Of a stretch of DNA of 48,676 nucleotides, positions 16,617 to 25,279 are shown in pieces. Location of the stretch: contig CADDYW010000027.1 of NCBI GenBank assembly GCA_902810745.1, positions 1-48,676 of the forward strand, in the 5' to 3' direction. Positions within the stretch are counted from its first letter, which is position 1, and every line of letters starts with the position of its first letter. Origin of the DNA: Chloroflexota bacterium. Lineage in GTDB: Bacteria > Chloroflexota > UBA6077 > FW602-bin22 > CADDYW01. Under the pieces are notes generated by a model. That model saw only the letters and a list, made by a program, of their open reading frames with translations, did not search any database and was not told the origin of the DNA. Made by a program: the position numbers and the translations under genes.

Positions 16617-17606
16617 ATGCTGCGGGTTGGGCTCATTGGCGCCGGGGGAATCGCACGAGAACATTTTGCCTGTCTGCTGCACATGAGTCGCGTGCGTGTC
16701 GTCGGCGTCGCCGATCCGCTTGTCGATCAGGCGCAGGCTTTAGCCTCCCAGGCCGGGGCAAGTGTTCATGCCGACTACCGAGAGCTGCTCGGGAAGGTGG
16801 ACGCGGTCTGGATCTGCACGCCGACGTATCTCCACGCCGAGCAGGCAATCGCTTTCGCCGAGGCGAAGGCCCACATCTTTTGCGAGAAGCCGATCGCCCT
16901 TGGCCTGGCCGCGGCGGATCAGATGATCTCAGCCGCTCGACGCGCTGGCGTGCACCTGATGGTCGGCCACGTCATTCGCTACTACCCCGAGACGATCTAC
17001 CTCAAGCAGCTCGTCGACTCGGGAGAGCTCGGCGAGCCGGTCTTCGCCTTCGGTCGCCGTGTGTCGGCATCCTCGGTTGGGCAGCACGGCGAATGGCGTC
17101 GCGATTTTAACCTCTCCGGTGGCTTCGCTCTCGACTCGGCGATTCACGAGGTCGATACGGTTCGCTGGCTCGCCGGTGAGATCACGACCGTGTACGGTCG
17201 GGTCCAGCACGACGACCCGGAGTACCCCGAGATCGACACCGACTTTCGAACGCTGTTCACGTTACGTAATGGCGCAACCGCGGCGGTCGACTTCAGCATT
17301 CGCGTTGCCATGCGCGAGTGGTCCTGGGGTGTGGTCGGGAGAAAGGCGACGGCGCTGAGTCCGCGTCGCGGCGAGGTTCGAGTGGCGCGGGTCGGGGAGC
17401 GCGAAGAGCGCGTGATTGGTGTCGATTCCGTCGCGGAGCCAATTCGACGAATCAATCGGAGCATGCTCGCGGAGAACGAGGCCTTCATCGACGCGATCGA
17501 AGCGGACCGTCCGCCCCCGATTCCGGGCGAGGAGGGCCGACGCAACCTCGAGGTCATTCTCGCTGCCCATCAGTCGTCACGCGAGCAGCGGCTCCTTGCG
17601 ATCTAG
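16617..17606 (+). CDS. Gfo/Idh/MocA-family NAD(P)-dependent oxidoreductase
   Basis: 329 residues from the ATG at 16617, which follows AAAGGAGG by 6 bases. The N-terminal Rossmann domain shows VGLIGAGGIAREHF, VWICTPTYLHAEQA and the family lysine in CEKPIALG; the C-terminal alpha/beta domain carries GGFALDSAIHEVD, where the histidine is the usual catalytic residue. These enzymes oxidise or reduce a sugar or cyclitol hydroxyl with NAD(P). The substrate is not readable. An inositol-phosphatase-family gene lies just upstream and iolB 23 kb away, so inositol is one possibility, but the link is weak. Confidence 0.9.
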   Translation: MLRVGLIGAGGIAREHFACLLHMSRVRVVGVADPLVDQAQALASQAGASVHADYRELLGKVDAVWICTPTYLHAEQAIAFAEAKAHIFCEKPIALGLAAADQMISAARRAGVHLMVGHVIRYYPETIYLKQLVDSGELGEPVFAFGRRVSASSVGQHGEWRRDFNLSGGFALDSAIHEVDTVRWLAGEITTVYGRVQHDDPEYPEIDTDFRTLFTLRNGATAAVDFSIRVAMREWSWGVVGRKATALSPRRGEVRVARVGEREERVIGVDSVAEPIRRINRSMLAENEAFIDAIEADRPPPIPGEEGRRNLEVILAAHQSSREQRLLAI

Positions 17607-17744
17607 CACGAGTCGGGCTTCTCCAGACGCCCACGGTAGCTCCTTCCAGTGCGACATCTCGCGATGGTGGATGAACCTGCGTGGCAGGCGGCTCGTGCCG
17701 GGCCGCGGATGCTCCCAGCCGCTCCCGAACAATCGGAGGAGAGA

Positions 17745-19445
17745 ATGATTGGAACCCGGCGTCTCGTTGGAGCAGGCCTGGAGGTGGGCCTGCGGATTGC
17801 TGCCCTCCAGTTTCTCAAAGAAGCCCGCCAGGCTCCGCTGATCGCTCAGGAGACGCTGACGCGAATCCTCGAGCTGAACGGGGAAACCGCCTGGGGGCGC
17901 GACCGCGGGCTGAATCGGCTGTCAACGTCCGATGCCTTCCAGGATCTGCCGCTCACGACGTATCGCGATTACGAGCCGTACGTCGAACGGATCGCCGCGG
18001 GTGAGCCGAACGTGCTCTCGCGAGAGCCGGTGACCTATCTCGCCCTGACCTCTGGAACGACCGGTCCGCAAAAGATGATTCCAGTGACCCGACGACAGAC
18101 GCGAATCGTCGTGCGTCACATGTTCGTCCCCATGGGGCTGGCGCTGCGATCCGGGGTGCTTGGTCCGATTCGTGGCCGCATGCTGCAGGTTATGACCGAG
18201 CACGTCAGCGGGACGACGGCCGGTGGGATCCCCATGGGAGCTGCCACGTCGGGCGGGCTGCAACGCATGGGGTGGATGCTTGGTTTGATCTGGACGTCGC
18301 CGATGTCAGTCGTCCGCGTTCAGGACCAGGCGGCGTCCCGCTACCTCCATCTGCTCTTCGCGCTGGGCGAGGAGCATCTCTGGACCTTGATCTGTTTCTT
18401 CCCTTCGACGCTTCTGTTCGTCCTTCGCGACCTCCAGGCGCGAGCCTCGGAGCTGCTGCGCGACCTGGCCGACGGCACGATCACCAGAAATCTCGACCTG
18501 CCGACAGACGTACGTGAGGAGATCAGTCGCGCGCTGCAGCGGCAGCCGGCGCGAGCGCGAGCTCTGACGACCCTTCTTGATCAGGGGCGGTTCACCGTTC
18601 ACGATATCTGGCCGGACGTCCGCGCGGTGCTGAGCGCCAGCAGCGGCACCTTCGGCTTCTACGTGGATCAGCTGCGGCCGTTTCTGGGCGGCGTCCCGGT
18701 CTTCTCGCCGGTCTATAGCGCCTCCGAGGCAGTGATCGGCGTTGGCGTCTCGCTCGATCGGCCGGGCTACGTGCTCTGCCCATCGGCGGCGTACGTCGAG
18801 TTCCTCCCTCTCGAGGAGGCCGACGATCCCGCTGCGAGGCCGCTCGCGCTGGATCAGATCGAGACCGGGCAGGACTACGAGGTCGTGCTGACGACGTACA
18901 CTGGCCTGACTCGCTACCGGCTGGGCGACGTGGTCAGGGCAGTCGGCTGGTTCGGCGAGGCGCCGGTGATCGAGTTTGTCGAGCGTCGTGGCCAGATTAT
19001 CAACGTCGTCGGCGAAAAGACGAGCGAAGCGCAGATCTCCCGCGCCTTCGAAGACGCGTGCCGCGAGGTCGGAGCCGCCGTGGTCGACTACGTCGTGACG
19101 CCGGATGCCACCTCGACGCCCGCGCGGTACCTGCTGCTGGTCGAAGGTCTCGGCCGCGGCAACGATGTCGCGTCGGAGGTGGCCGACGTGTCGGCGCTAC
19201 TCCAGTCGTTCGAGCGGCGCCTGCGCGAGGTTTCGCCCGACTACGACGATGCGCGCCGAATCGGCGAGCTGGCGCTGATGGTCGCCCACGTTCTTGCGCC
19301 CGGCTCCTTCGAACGATTTCGGGATCTGCGCAGCAGCGCTGGCGCGTCTCCCTCTCAGGTCAAGGTTCCGCACGTGCTCCCGGATCCCGCGGCTGCCAGG
19401 CGGTATTTCGCCCTCCCGGACCATGGAGCGGCGTTCGCGCGTTGA
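17745..19445 (+). CDS. GH3-family acyl-adenylating enzyme
   Basis: 566 residues from the ATG at 17745, which has GGAGGAG close upstream. The adenylate-forming signature YLALTSGTTGPQKMIP (residues 99-114) and a C-terminal ATP-binding stretch (YEVVLTTYTGLTRYRLGDVV, then INVVGEKTSEAQI) follow the GH3 pattern known from plant hormone amido synthetases. GH3 enzymes activate a carboxylic acid with ATP and usually join it to an amino acid. In bacteria most members are uncharacterised, so the substrate and even the acceptor are unknown. Length suits the family. It stands alone between the oxidoreductase and the ABC operon, with 286 bases before the latter. Confidence 0.88.
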   Translation: MIGTRRLVGAGLEVGLRIAALQFLKEARQAPLIAQETLTRILELNGETAWGRDRGLNRLSTSDAFQDLPLTTYRDYEPYVERIAAGEPNVLSREPVTYLALTSGTTGPQKMIPVTRRQTRIVVRHMFVPMGLALRSGVLGPIRGRMLQVMTEHVSGTTAGGIPMGAATSGGLQRMGWMLGLIWTSPMSVVRVQDQAASRYLHLLFALGEEHLWTLICFFPSTLLFVLRDLQARASELLRDLADGTITRNLDLPTDVREEISRALQRQPARARALTTLLDQGRFTVHDIWPDVRAVLSASSGTFGFYVDQLRPFLGGVPVFSPVYSASEAVIGVGVSLDRPGYVLCPSAAYVEFLPLEEADDPAARPLALDQIETGQDYEVVLTTYTGLTRYRLGDVVRAVGWFGEAPVIEFVERRGQIINVVGEKTSEAQISRAFEDACREVGAAVVDYVVTPDATSTPARYLLLVEGLGRGNDVASEVADVSALLQSFERRLREVSPDYDDARRIGELALMVAHVLAPGSFERFRDLRSSAGASPSQVKVPHVLPDPAAARRYFALPDHGAAFAR

Positions 19446-19649
19446 GCGTCGAATTGTGCCGCCCCCGATGACGCGGCCGCGCTCGCCCTCGACCGGTGCG
19501 CCGCCGCTCCGCTGATCTGCCGTCTGGTGTGGTCCGCCCGCTCGGGTACCCCCGGTGTGGCGCTCACGCGTCGTCGGCGTCGTCCCTCACTCGGTCTTCT
19601 GGGTAGGGCGGTCTCGCAGCGTGACTGGACCGGAGTGAACTCTCGATTG

Positions 19650-19678
19650 TTGACATAATCGGTGGGCATCTCTATGAT
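19650..19678 (+). promoter_or_regulatory. Promoter of the ABC importer operon
   Basis: A perfect TTGACA (19650-19655) and TATGAT (19673-19678) are 17 bases apart, about 55 bases before the binding-protein start. Confidence 0.85.
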
Positions 19679-19686
19679 AGCGCTTG

Positions 19687-19706
19687 TGCTGATGTCATGA
19701 TCAGCA
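19687..19706 (+). promoter_or_regulatory. Palindromic operator at the ABC importer promoter
   Basis: TGCTGAT and ATCAGCA form a perfect 7-6-7 inverted repeat that begins 8 bases after the -10 box and so covers the transcript start and the first bases. A dimeric repressor bound there would block initiation. The regulator is not encoded nearby. Confidence 0.6.
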
Positions 19707-19734
19707 TACAACTTGGCGTCGAGGTGTACTCTTG

Positions 19735-21234
19735 GTGTCCAGAATATCTCGCCGAGCGATGATCCGTGCCTCCGTGTTGACGGCTGCCGCCGTGGCGGTC
19801 GCGGCGTGCTCCTCCGGTACCGCGCCGGAGCAGAGCCAGACTCCGAGCGCCGGCGCTGCCAGCACCCCGGGCAGCTCTGTTAAGCAGCCAGTCACCATCA
19901 AGCACTGGGATTGGTGGGTCACCCAGGGCCCGACCATCGACAATGAGATCAAGCTCTTCCAGCACCAGTATCCCAACATCACCGTCGAGAAGACCACCCA
20001 GGTTACCGATCAGTATCCGAACCTGCTCCAGCTCGCGATGAAGGCCCAGACCTCGCCGGACGTCTTTCTCATCCCCGGCACACCGGACCTGATCGAGCAG
20101 ATCGATCAGGGCTGGCTCAAACCCTTGAACCACTGGGCAACCACGGAGTGGCAGGCAGCTTTCCCTCCAGAATCGTTCGCCGAGGGCGCGAACGTCTTCC
20201 AGGGGAAGATCTACACCGCCCCCTACGACGGACCAGCCCCCTGGCTTCAGCTCTATCTGAACAACAAGCTCTTCAAAGCGGCGGGCCTGGTCGACGACAG
20301 TGGTAAGGTCAAGGCTCCCCAGACCTGGGCAGAGGTGCGCGCCGCGGCGCAGGCGATCACCAGGGCCGGGCACGGCGAGGCGTTCGGCTGGGGCTTTGGC
20401 GACAAGCAGAAATTCGTCCTGCCCTGGCAGATGATGATGTGCCAGACCAGTGGCGCCCCTGACGCGCAGGGCGGCTTCGATCTGCGCACCGGGACCTACA
20501 CCTGGGCGGCGAATCCAGTCTTCCTCGATTGGATCACGTTCTTCATGGGGATGAAGCAGGACGGCTCGATCATCTCCGACGCGATGTCGATCGACGACGA
20601 AACCGCGCGTGTGCAGTTCGCGAACGGAAGGTTTGCGATGCTCATCGGCGGCGTCTGGGTGCAAAGCGGCTGGACCAAGACCAACCCCGACTTCACCGAT
20701 TATAGCGTCGTCGGTCTGCCACACGAGGAGGTGAAGCCGACGAGCTACTTCTACAGCTCGCCGGGAGGTGTTGGCTTCGGCATCTCCAATCAGACCAGGC
20801 TCGCCGATGAGGCCTGGCAGTGGTTTAGCTGGCTGAACTCGAAGGACGCGGCGATTCGCTGGGTCAAGGCCGGCCAGGGGCTCCGCATCTTCCCGGAGGC
20901 GAACAAGCTCGAGTATGCCCAAACCGAGCAATATCGCGAGTATATGCAGGTTGCGCTCGAAGGTATTCGGATGGGCCCGTCGCCGTCGCTGCAGCATCCC
21001 GAGATGGCGCAGGTGAAGCCGCAGAAGACGCTACCGGACATCCAGGGTATCCTCGAGGGTATCTACACCGGACAGATTCAGGACGCCAAATCCGCTTTGC
21101 TGGATCTCCAGAATCGGCAGAACGCGGCGCTCCAGGCAGCGATCAAGGACGCGCAGGCGCGCGGCGTCAACGTGGATCCGTCCTGGTGGCGCGTGCCCGA
21201 TTGGAACCTGACGCAGAACTACGTACAGAAGTAA
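19735..21234 (+). CDS. ABC transporter substrate-binding lipoprotein (family 1, sugar type)
   Basis: 499 residues from a GTG at 19735; a TTG one codon upstream is an alternative, and GAGGTG serves both. A twin-arginine-like basic start (SRRAMIRAS), a hydrophobic stretch and a lipobox VAAC place it as an exported lipoprotein. The mature part has the family 1 solute-binding fold (KHWDWWVTQGPTIDNEIKLF, VFLIPGTPDLIEQ, NGRFAMLIGGVWV). It would capture a carbohydrate or related solute for the two permeases that follow. The transported sugar cannot be read. The gene has its own strong promoter and operator. Confidence 0.92.
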   Translation: MSRISRRAMIRASVLTAAAVAVAACSSGTAPEQSQTPSAGAASTPGSSVKQPVTIKHWDWWVTQGPTIDNEIKLFQHQYPNITVEKTTQVTDQYPNLLQLAMKAQTSPDVFLIPGTPDLIEQIDQGWLKPLNHWATTEWQAAFPPESFAEGANVFQGKIYTAPYDGPAPWLQLYLNNKLFKAAGLVDDSGKVKAPQTWAEVRAAAQAITRAGHGEAFGWGFGDKQKFVLPWQMMMCQTSGAPDAQGGFDLRTGTYTWAANPVFLDWITFFMGMKQDGSIISDAMSIDDETARVQFANGRFAMLIGGVWVQSGWTKTNPDFTDYSVVGLPHEEVKPTSYFYSSPGGVGFGISNQTRLADEAWQWFSWLNSKDAAIRWVKAGQGLRIFPEANKLEYAQTEQYREYMQVALEGIRMGPSPSLQHPEMAQVKPQKTLPDIQGILEGIYTGQIQDAKSALLDLQNRQNAALQAAIKDAQARGVNVDPSWWRVPDWNLTQNYVQK

Positions 21235-21262
21235 GTGCTGAGTTCTGAGTGCTGAGTGCTGA
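21235..21262 (+). repeat. Heptad tandem repeat, four units
   Basis: Immediately after the binding-protein stop codon the unit GTGCTGA occurs four times in tandem (second unit GTTCTGA). A looser run of seven-base steps (GGCGCTC, GGTGCTT) follows at about 21307-21332. Such heptads are dispersed intergenic repeats in several bacterial phyla; here they sit inside an operon. Confidence 0.85.
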
Positions 21263-21342
21263 GTCCCCGCCCGGTCCGCGAGCGCGTTCCGCGCTTGGGA
21301 AGGACTCGGCACCTGGCGCTCGGTGCTTGGCCCGGAGATACA

Positions 21343-22326
21343 ATGGCCGAATCCGTCGTCCTACCCCATCGCGCGCGCAGAGCTGGATCCGTGCGCGAGT
21401 CGCGGGTCATTCGGTTTCTGCAGCGGCACGGCTGGTCCTACCTGTTCCTGCTGCCGATGCTGGCGCTGGTCGTGCCGTTTGTGATCTATCCACTCGTCGC
21501 CTCGATCGAGATCACGCTGTTCAACTGGGATGGAATCGGCCACCCGACCCAGTACGTCGGGTTGCAGAACTTCGTGCGCGTGGCACATGACCCGCTCTTC
21601 TGGAATGCCTTCAAGCACACGTTCCTCTACGCGGGCGTGCTCGTTCCGATTCAGCTGACGCTGGCGTTGATTCTCGCGCTGGTGCTGAACAATCCGCGCC
21701 TCCGTGGCGCCACGGTGTACCGGGCGATCTACTTCTCACCGGTCGTCACCTCGGCGGCGCTGGTCGGCATCGTCGTCAGCCTTCTCCTGACCAGTCTTGG
21801 CCAGCCACTCAGCGATACGCTGCTGAAGCTTGGTATCGTTGGCCAGCCGATCGACTGGCTTGGCAGCCCCACCTTCGCCCTTCCGACGATCATCGTCGTG
21901 GGTATCTGGCACACGCTCGGGTACAACCTGGTCTACTTCCTGGCCGGCCTCCAGTCGATCCCGAAGGAGCTGTACGAGGCCGCGGCAGTGGATGGGGCCA
22001 ACGCCTGGCACCGCTTCTGGGATGTGACCGTGCCGATGCTGCGCGAGGTCGGGGCGGTGATTCTATTCCTGGCGATCCTCGGCAGTCTGCAGGTGTTCGA
22101 TCTGGTGCTCGTGATGACCGGTGGTGGCCCCTACTACGCCAGCGAGGTCGTGTCGACCTACATCTACCACTTCGCCTTCACACCAGCCGCGGTACAGGCC
22201 CAGGCGAACGTCGGCTACGCCTCGGCGGCCGCGTTCTTCATGGGCGTCCTGGTGATGGGACTGACCGTGGCGCAGTTGCTCGCAGTGGGGCTGATGCGGC
22301 GACGTCGTGCCGATTTTGCGTCGTGA
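21343..22326 (+). CDS. ABC transporter permease, MalF type
   Basis: 327 residues from the ATG at 21343, which has GGAGA 4 bases upstream. Six membrane helices and the cytoplasmic EAA loop (EAAAVDGANAWHRFWDVTVP) mark a binding-protein-dependent sugar permease of the CUT1 group. With the next gene it forms the membrane channel that receives substrate from the lipoprotein. The spacing from the binding-protein gene (108 bases) is filled by the heptad repeat. No ATPase gene is in the cluster, so a shared MsmK/UgpC-type ATPase encoded elsewhere is likely. Confidence 0.92.
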   Translation: MAESVVLPHRARRAGSVRESRVIRFLQRHGWSYLFLLPMLALVVPFVIYPLVASIEITLFNWDGIGHPTQYVGLQNFVRVAHDPLFWNAFKHTFLYAGVLVPIQLTLALILALVLNNPRLRGATVYRAIYFSPVVTSAALVGIVVSLLLTSLGQPLSDTLLKLGIVGQPIDWLGSPTFALPTIIVVGIWHTLGYNLVYFLAGLQSIPKELYEAAAVDGANAWHRFWDVTVPMLREVGAVILFLAILGSLQVFDLVLVMTGGGPYYASEVVSTYIYHFAFTPAAVQAQANVGYASAAAFFMGVLVMGLTVAQLLAVGLMRRRRADFAS

Positions 22327-22339
22327 CGAGGAATAATCC

Positions 22340-23203
22340 ATGGCCATGAATCTGAGCTGGCGGGCGCCAATGCCATCGGCTCGGCGCCTGTCGCTGCTGC
22401 TGGTGCACGTGGTGCTGATTGGTCTGGGCTTCGTCTACATGTACCCGTTCCTCTGGGTGCTGGCAAGCTCATTCAAAAGCGCGGGCGAGTTCTTCGAGTC
22501 CGGACTCAGCTTGCGGCCGGCGGCTCTTCGCTGGGACAACTACGTCTATGCCTGGCAGACGGGCCACTTCAATGCGTACTTCCTGAACACGGTCGTCGTC
22601 GCGATCAGTGTGACTGCGCTGGTCATCCTGATTAGCTCGATGGCGGGCTACGTGCTCGCGCGAACCAGCGTGCCGGGGAAACGGCTGGTCATGGGCGGTA
22701 TGGTCGCGCTGATGTTTCTGCCTGGCGGCTATACCATCATCCCGACGTTTGAGCTGGTCCAGCGGCTCGGCCTCCTGAACACGCTCTGGTCAATCATCAT
22801 CGTGCAGACGGCAGGGGCACTCATCTTCAATGCGCTCCTCTTTGTCGGCTACTTCTCGACGATCAGCAAAGAGCTGGAGGAAGCGGCGCGCGTTGACGGG
22901 GCGAGCTTTCCGCGCATCTACGCCCAGATCATGCTGCCCATGGCCCGTCCGATGGTGGCGACGGTGGCGTTGTTCCAGTTCATGGCGAACTGGAACAGCT
23001 TCTGGATCCCGCTGGTCTTCACCCTGGGCAACTCCTCTCTGCGAACGCTCGCCGTGGGGATGTATGCCTTTGTCGGCGAGAACTCGACGGGCTGGACCTA
23101 CGTGTGCGCTGGCGCGGTGATGTCGATCCTCCCGATCATGCTGGTCTTCTTCCTTCTGCAGCGCCACTTCATCGACGCGGTGGCCGGGGCAATCAAGGGC
23201 TGA
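22340..23203 (+). CDS. ABC transporter permease, MalG type
   Basis: 287 residues, six membrane helices, with the EAA loop EEAARVDGASFPRIYAQIMLP and the MalG-like N-terminus (YMYPFLWVLASSFKS). It starts 13 bases after the MalF-type gene behind a GAGGAA site and completes the importer. Its stop lies 3 bases from the end of the convergent gamma-glutamyltransferase gene, so the two transcripts must overlap or terminate inside each other's 3' ends. Confidence 0.92.
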   Translation: MAMNLSWRAPMPSARRLSLLLVHVVLIGLGFVYMYPFLWVLASSFKSAGEFFESGLSLRPAALRWDNYVYAWQTGHFNAYFLNTVVVAISVTALVILISSMAGYVLARTSVPGKRLVMGGMVALMFLPGGYTIIPTFELVQRLGLLNTLWSIIIVQTAGALIFNALLFVGYFSTISKELEEAARVDGASFPRIYAQIMLPMARPMVATVALFQFMANWNSFWIPLVFTLGNSSLRTLAVGMYAFVGENSTGWTYVCAGAVMSILPIMLVFFLLQRHFIDAVAGAIKG

Positions 23204-23206
23204 TAT

Positions 23207-24850
23207 TCAGTAGCCCAGGGCTAGGCCACTCGCGCGGGGATCACTACCGCCGAGGTAGATGCCACGCTCGTGATCGATCTGGACGAGCTGAACGCCACTC
23301 GCCGCGCCCCAGGGGCCAAGCGAGACAACCCGGTGCCCTCGCCGTTCCAGCTCGCCACGGACGTGCTCCGGGAATCGGTCCTCGATGCGGAGCTCGAAGG
23401 GCTTGCCCGCGTTGGCCGGATCGGTCCCGGGGAAGCTGTAGAAGCGCGGCGCCTCGGCGGCAACCTGCACGTCAAGTCCGAAGTCGAGCAGACTACTCAG
23501 GACCTGTACGTTCCACTGAGGCTGCTGGTCGCCGCCGGGTGTTCCGCCGACGAGCCACGGTCGACCGTCGCGGCAGACCAGATAGCAGTTCAGGGTGTGC
23601 ATGGTGCGCTTGCCGGGCGCGATACAGTTTGGGTGGCCCTCCTCCAGGGTGAAGCCGCGGCCGGCGCGATTGTTCAGCAGGATGCCGGTATCCCCGGCGA
23701 CGAGGCCACTTCCGAAGGCTGCCGAGAGGCTGTGGATGAAGGAGACCGCGTTGCCATCCCGGTCGACCACCGCGAAGGACGTTGTGTCACCGTGGAGATC
23801 CTCGGCTGACGCGGCGGCCGGCTCGCGCGCACGGCCAGGGTCGATCTGCTGGCGTCGACGCGCTGCGAATGACTTGGAGATCAGCACGGCAAGAGGAACC
23901 TCGATGACACGCGGATCGCCGCAGTACTGCAGTCGATCGGCGAATGCCAGCTTCTTCGCCTCGACAAGCAGATGAACCCAGTCGGCGGAGCCGTGACCGA
24001 GCGCGGCCAGATCGAAGCCTTCCAGGATATTCATCTGCTCGAGCACCAGCAGGCCCTGCGACGGCGGCGCGGTTTCGTAGATGATCGCACCTCGATAGGA
24101 GGTACTGATCGGCTCGTAGAGCGCGCCGTGATGGCCTGCCCACTCGGTCCCAGCGAAGAGACCGCCCTCCGTGCGCGTGAACTCAAGGATACGCTCGGCC
24201 AGGGCACCTTCGTAGAACGTCCGGGGGCCTTCGCGAGCGATGATACGCAGGCTCGCCGCGAGATCCGGCTGGCGGAAGACGGCTCCGGGGCGTGGAGGCT
24301 CGCCACCAGGGAGAAAAATGCGCCGAGTCGTCGGGAAGCGGCTCAGCAGCGGGGCCGCGCTCGCGATTTGGGCTGCAACGGCGTCGACGAGTGGGACGCC
24401 ATCCTCCGCAAAGCGAATGGCCGGCTGAAAGAGCTCGGCAAGTGAGCGGGTGCCGAAGCGGGCGAGAAGCGTGGCGTAGGCGTCGACGGCGCCGGGCACC
24501 GAGACCGAGTGAACTCCGCTCAGCGGCAGAGAACGCAATCCCTGCGCGCGATAGTACGCGGCGTGCGCACCGCTCGCGGCAACGCCGCTGCCGTTGAAGG
24601 CGTAGAGCTGCTCCGATCGTGCCTCGTAGACGATGGCGAAGACGTCTCCGCCCAATCCACAGCTCGCGGGAAGAAGGACGTTCTCAGCGGCTGCGATCGC
24701 GACTGCCGCGTCCACGGCGTTACCTCCCGAGGCCAGAACCTGAACCCCGGTCAGCGTCGCGAGCGGATGCGCGGTTGCAGCCAGGCCGTTAACCCCGAAG
24801 GCACGCGGGAGTCGGGTCGCGCCGACCCCTCTGGTGGGAGTCTCAGTCAT
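23207..24850 (-). CDS. Gamma-glutamyltransferase family protein (YwrD-like)
   Basis: 547 residues from the ATG at 24850, with GGAG upstream. The autocleavage and catalytic threonine is in GDTTSFAVVD (about Thr356), followed by GDTGILLNNR and the substrate-binding GGTPGGDQQPQ. The family is made as one chain that cuts itself into two subunits and transfers or hydrolyses gamma-glutamyl groups, for example from glutathione. No signal peptide is visible in front of the family domain, so it is probably cytoplasmic, as in the YwrD branch. It may be an acylase with a different substrate. No promoter was found on its strand. Confidence 0.9.
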   Translation of the reverse strand: MTETPTRGVGATRLPRAFGVNGLAATAHPLATLTGVQVLASGGNAVDAAVAIAAAENVLLPASCGLGGDVFAIVYEARSEQLYAFNGSGVAASGAHAAYYRAQGLRSLPLSGVHSVSVPGAVDAYATLLARFGTRSLAELFQPAIRFAEDGVPLVDAVAAQIASAAPLLSRFPTTRRIFLPGGEPPRPGAVFRQPDLAASLRIIAREGPRTFYEGALAERILEFTRTEGGLFAGTEWAGHHGALYEPISTSYRGAIIYETAPPSQGLLVLEQMNILEGFDLAALGHGSADWVHLLVEAKKLAFADRLQYCGDPRVIEVPLAVLISKSFAARRRQQIDPGRAREPAAASAEDLHGDTTSFAVVDRDGNAVSFIHSLSAAFGSGLVAGDTGILLNNRAGRGFTLEEGHPNCIAPGKRTMHTLNCYLVCRDGRPWLVGGTPGGDQQPQWNVQVLSSLLDFGLDVQVAAEAPRFYSFPGTDPANAGKPFELRIEDRFPEHVRGELERRGHRVVSLGPWGAASGVQLVQIDHERGIYLGGSDPRASGLALGY

Positions 24851-25021
24851 CTCGTAGAACTCCTCGAGCGATTTCTCCGTGGCAGTATGATAGCAACTCC
24901 GCGAGGGCCGGGCCCGGCAGGGCGAGCCGTCGATGGCTCTCGGCGTGCACTCGCGTCGTGTAGCGCGACGGGCGGCAAACACACGCACGATGAATCTGTG
25001 AATTCCTTTACACAAATCCTC

Positions 25022-25050
25022 TTGACTCGGAGAGACGAAGTCGCTATAGT
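25022..25050 (+). promoter_or_regulatory. Promoter of the c-di-AMP riboswitch transcript
   Basis: TTGACT (25022-25027) and TATAGT (25045-25050) stand 17 bases apart, 20-25 bases before the riboswitch. It points away from the GGT gene and toward the non-coding region. Confidence 0.8.
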
Positions 25051-25072
25051 GCGAGTGTCGAACTGAATAGTC

Positions 25073-25218
25073 GTTAGCCGCCGAGTCTCGCTAGGCAGGC
25101 GAGAGCGGGGGACCCAGAACGTGGGGTGAATCCGGAGGGTGGTTCCTGCGCAGGCAAGAACTCCCGACGGTAGGCTACTCTTCCAGGCCGAACCCTTCAG
25201 CTAACTCCGTAGGCATCG
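25073..25218 (+). ncRNA. c-di-AMP riboswitch (ydaO/yuaA class)
   Basis: The conserved blocks of the class appear in order: GCCGAGTC, a TCTCGC/GCGAGA hairpin, AGAGCGGGGGACCCA (25103-25117), GGGGTGAATCC (25123-25133), a variable hairpin (GTAGGCTACTC region), AACCCTTCAGCTAACTCCGTA and GGC closing the structure. These agree almost base for base with the Bacillus subtilis ydaO leader. The RNA binds cyclic di-AMP and normally switches genes for potassium uptake, osmolytes or cell-wall hydrolases off when ligand is present. A terminator follows within 25 bases. No protein gene follows it on this strand. Confidence 0.93.
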
Positions 25219-25241
25219 TGAAGAGGGTAACGAAATTGCGG

Positions 25242-25276
25242 CCCAGAAGGCGCAATTGCCCTCTGGGTTTTGTTTT
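25242..25276 (+). terminator. Intrinsic terminator, riboswitch expression platform
   Basis: CCCAGA-A-GGC pairs with GCC-C-TCTGGG (25242-25267) and is followed by TTTTGTTTT. An alternative helix ATTGCG (25235-25240) with CGCAAT (25251-25256) would exclude the terminator, giving a possible anti-terminator. The arrangement fits an OFF switch. Confidence 0.88.
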
Positions 25277-25279
25277 GCC

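Noticed and set aside
23190-23225. GGGCT...AGCCC hairpin between the convergent permease and GGT genes
   Set aside because: Five pairs, no T-run on either strand, and it overlaps both coding ends; too weak to call a terminator.
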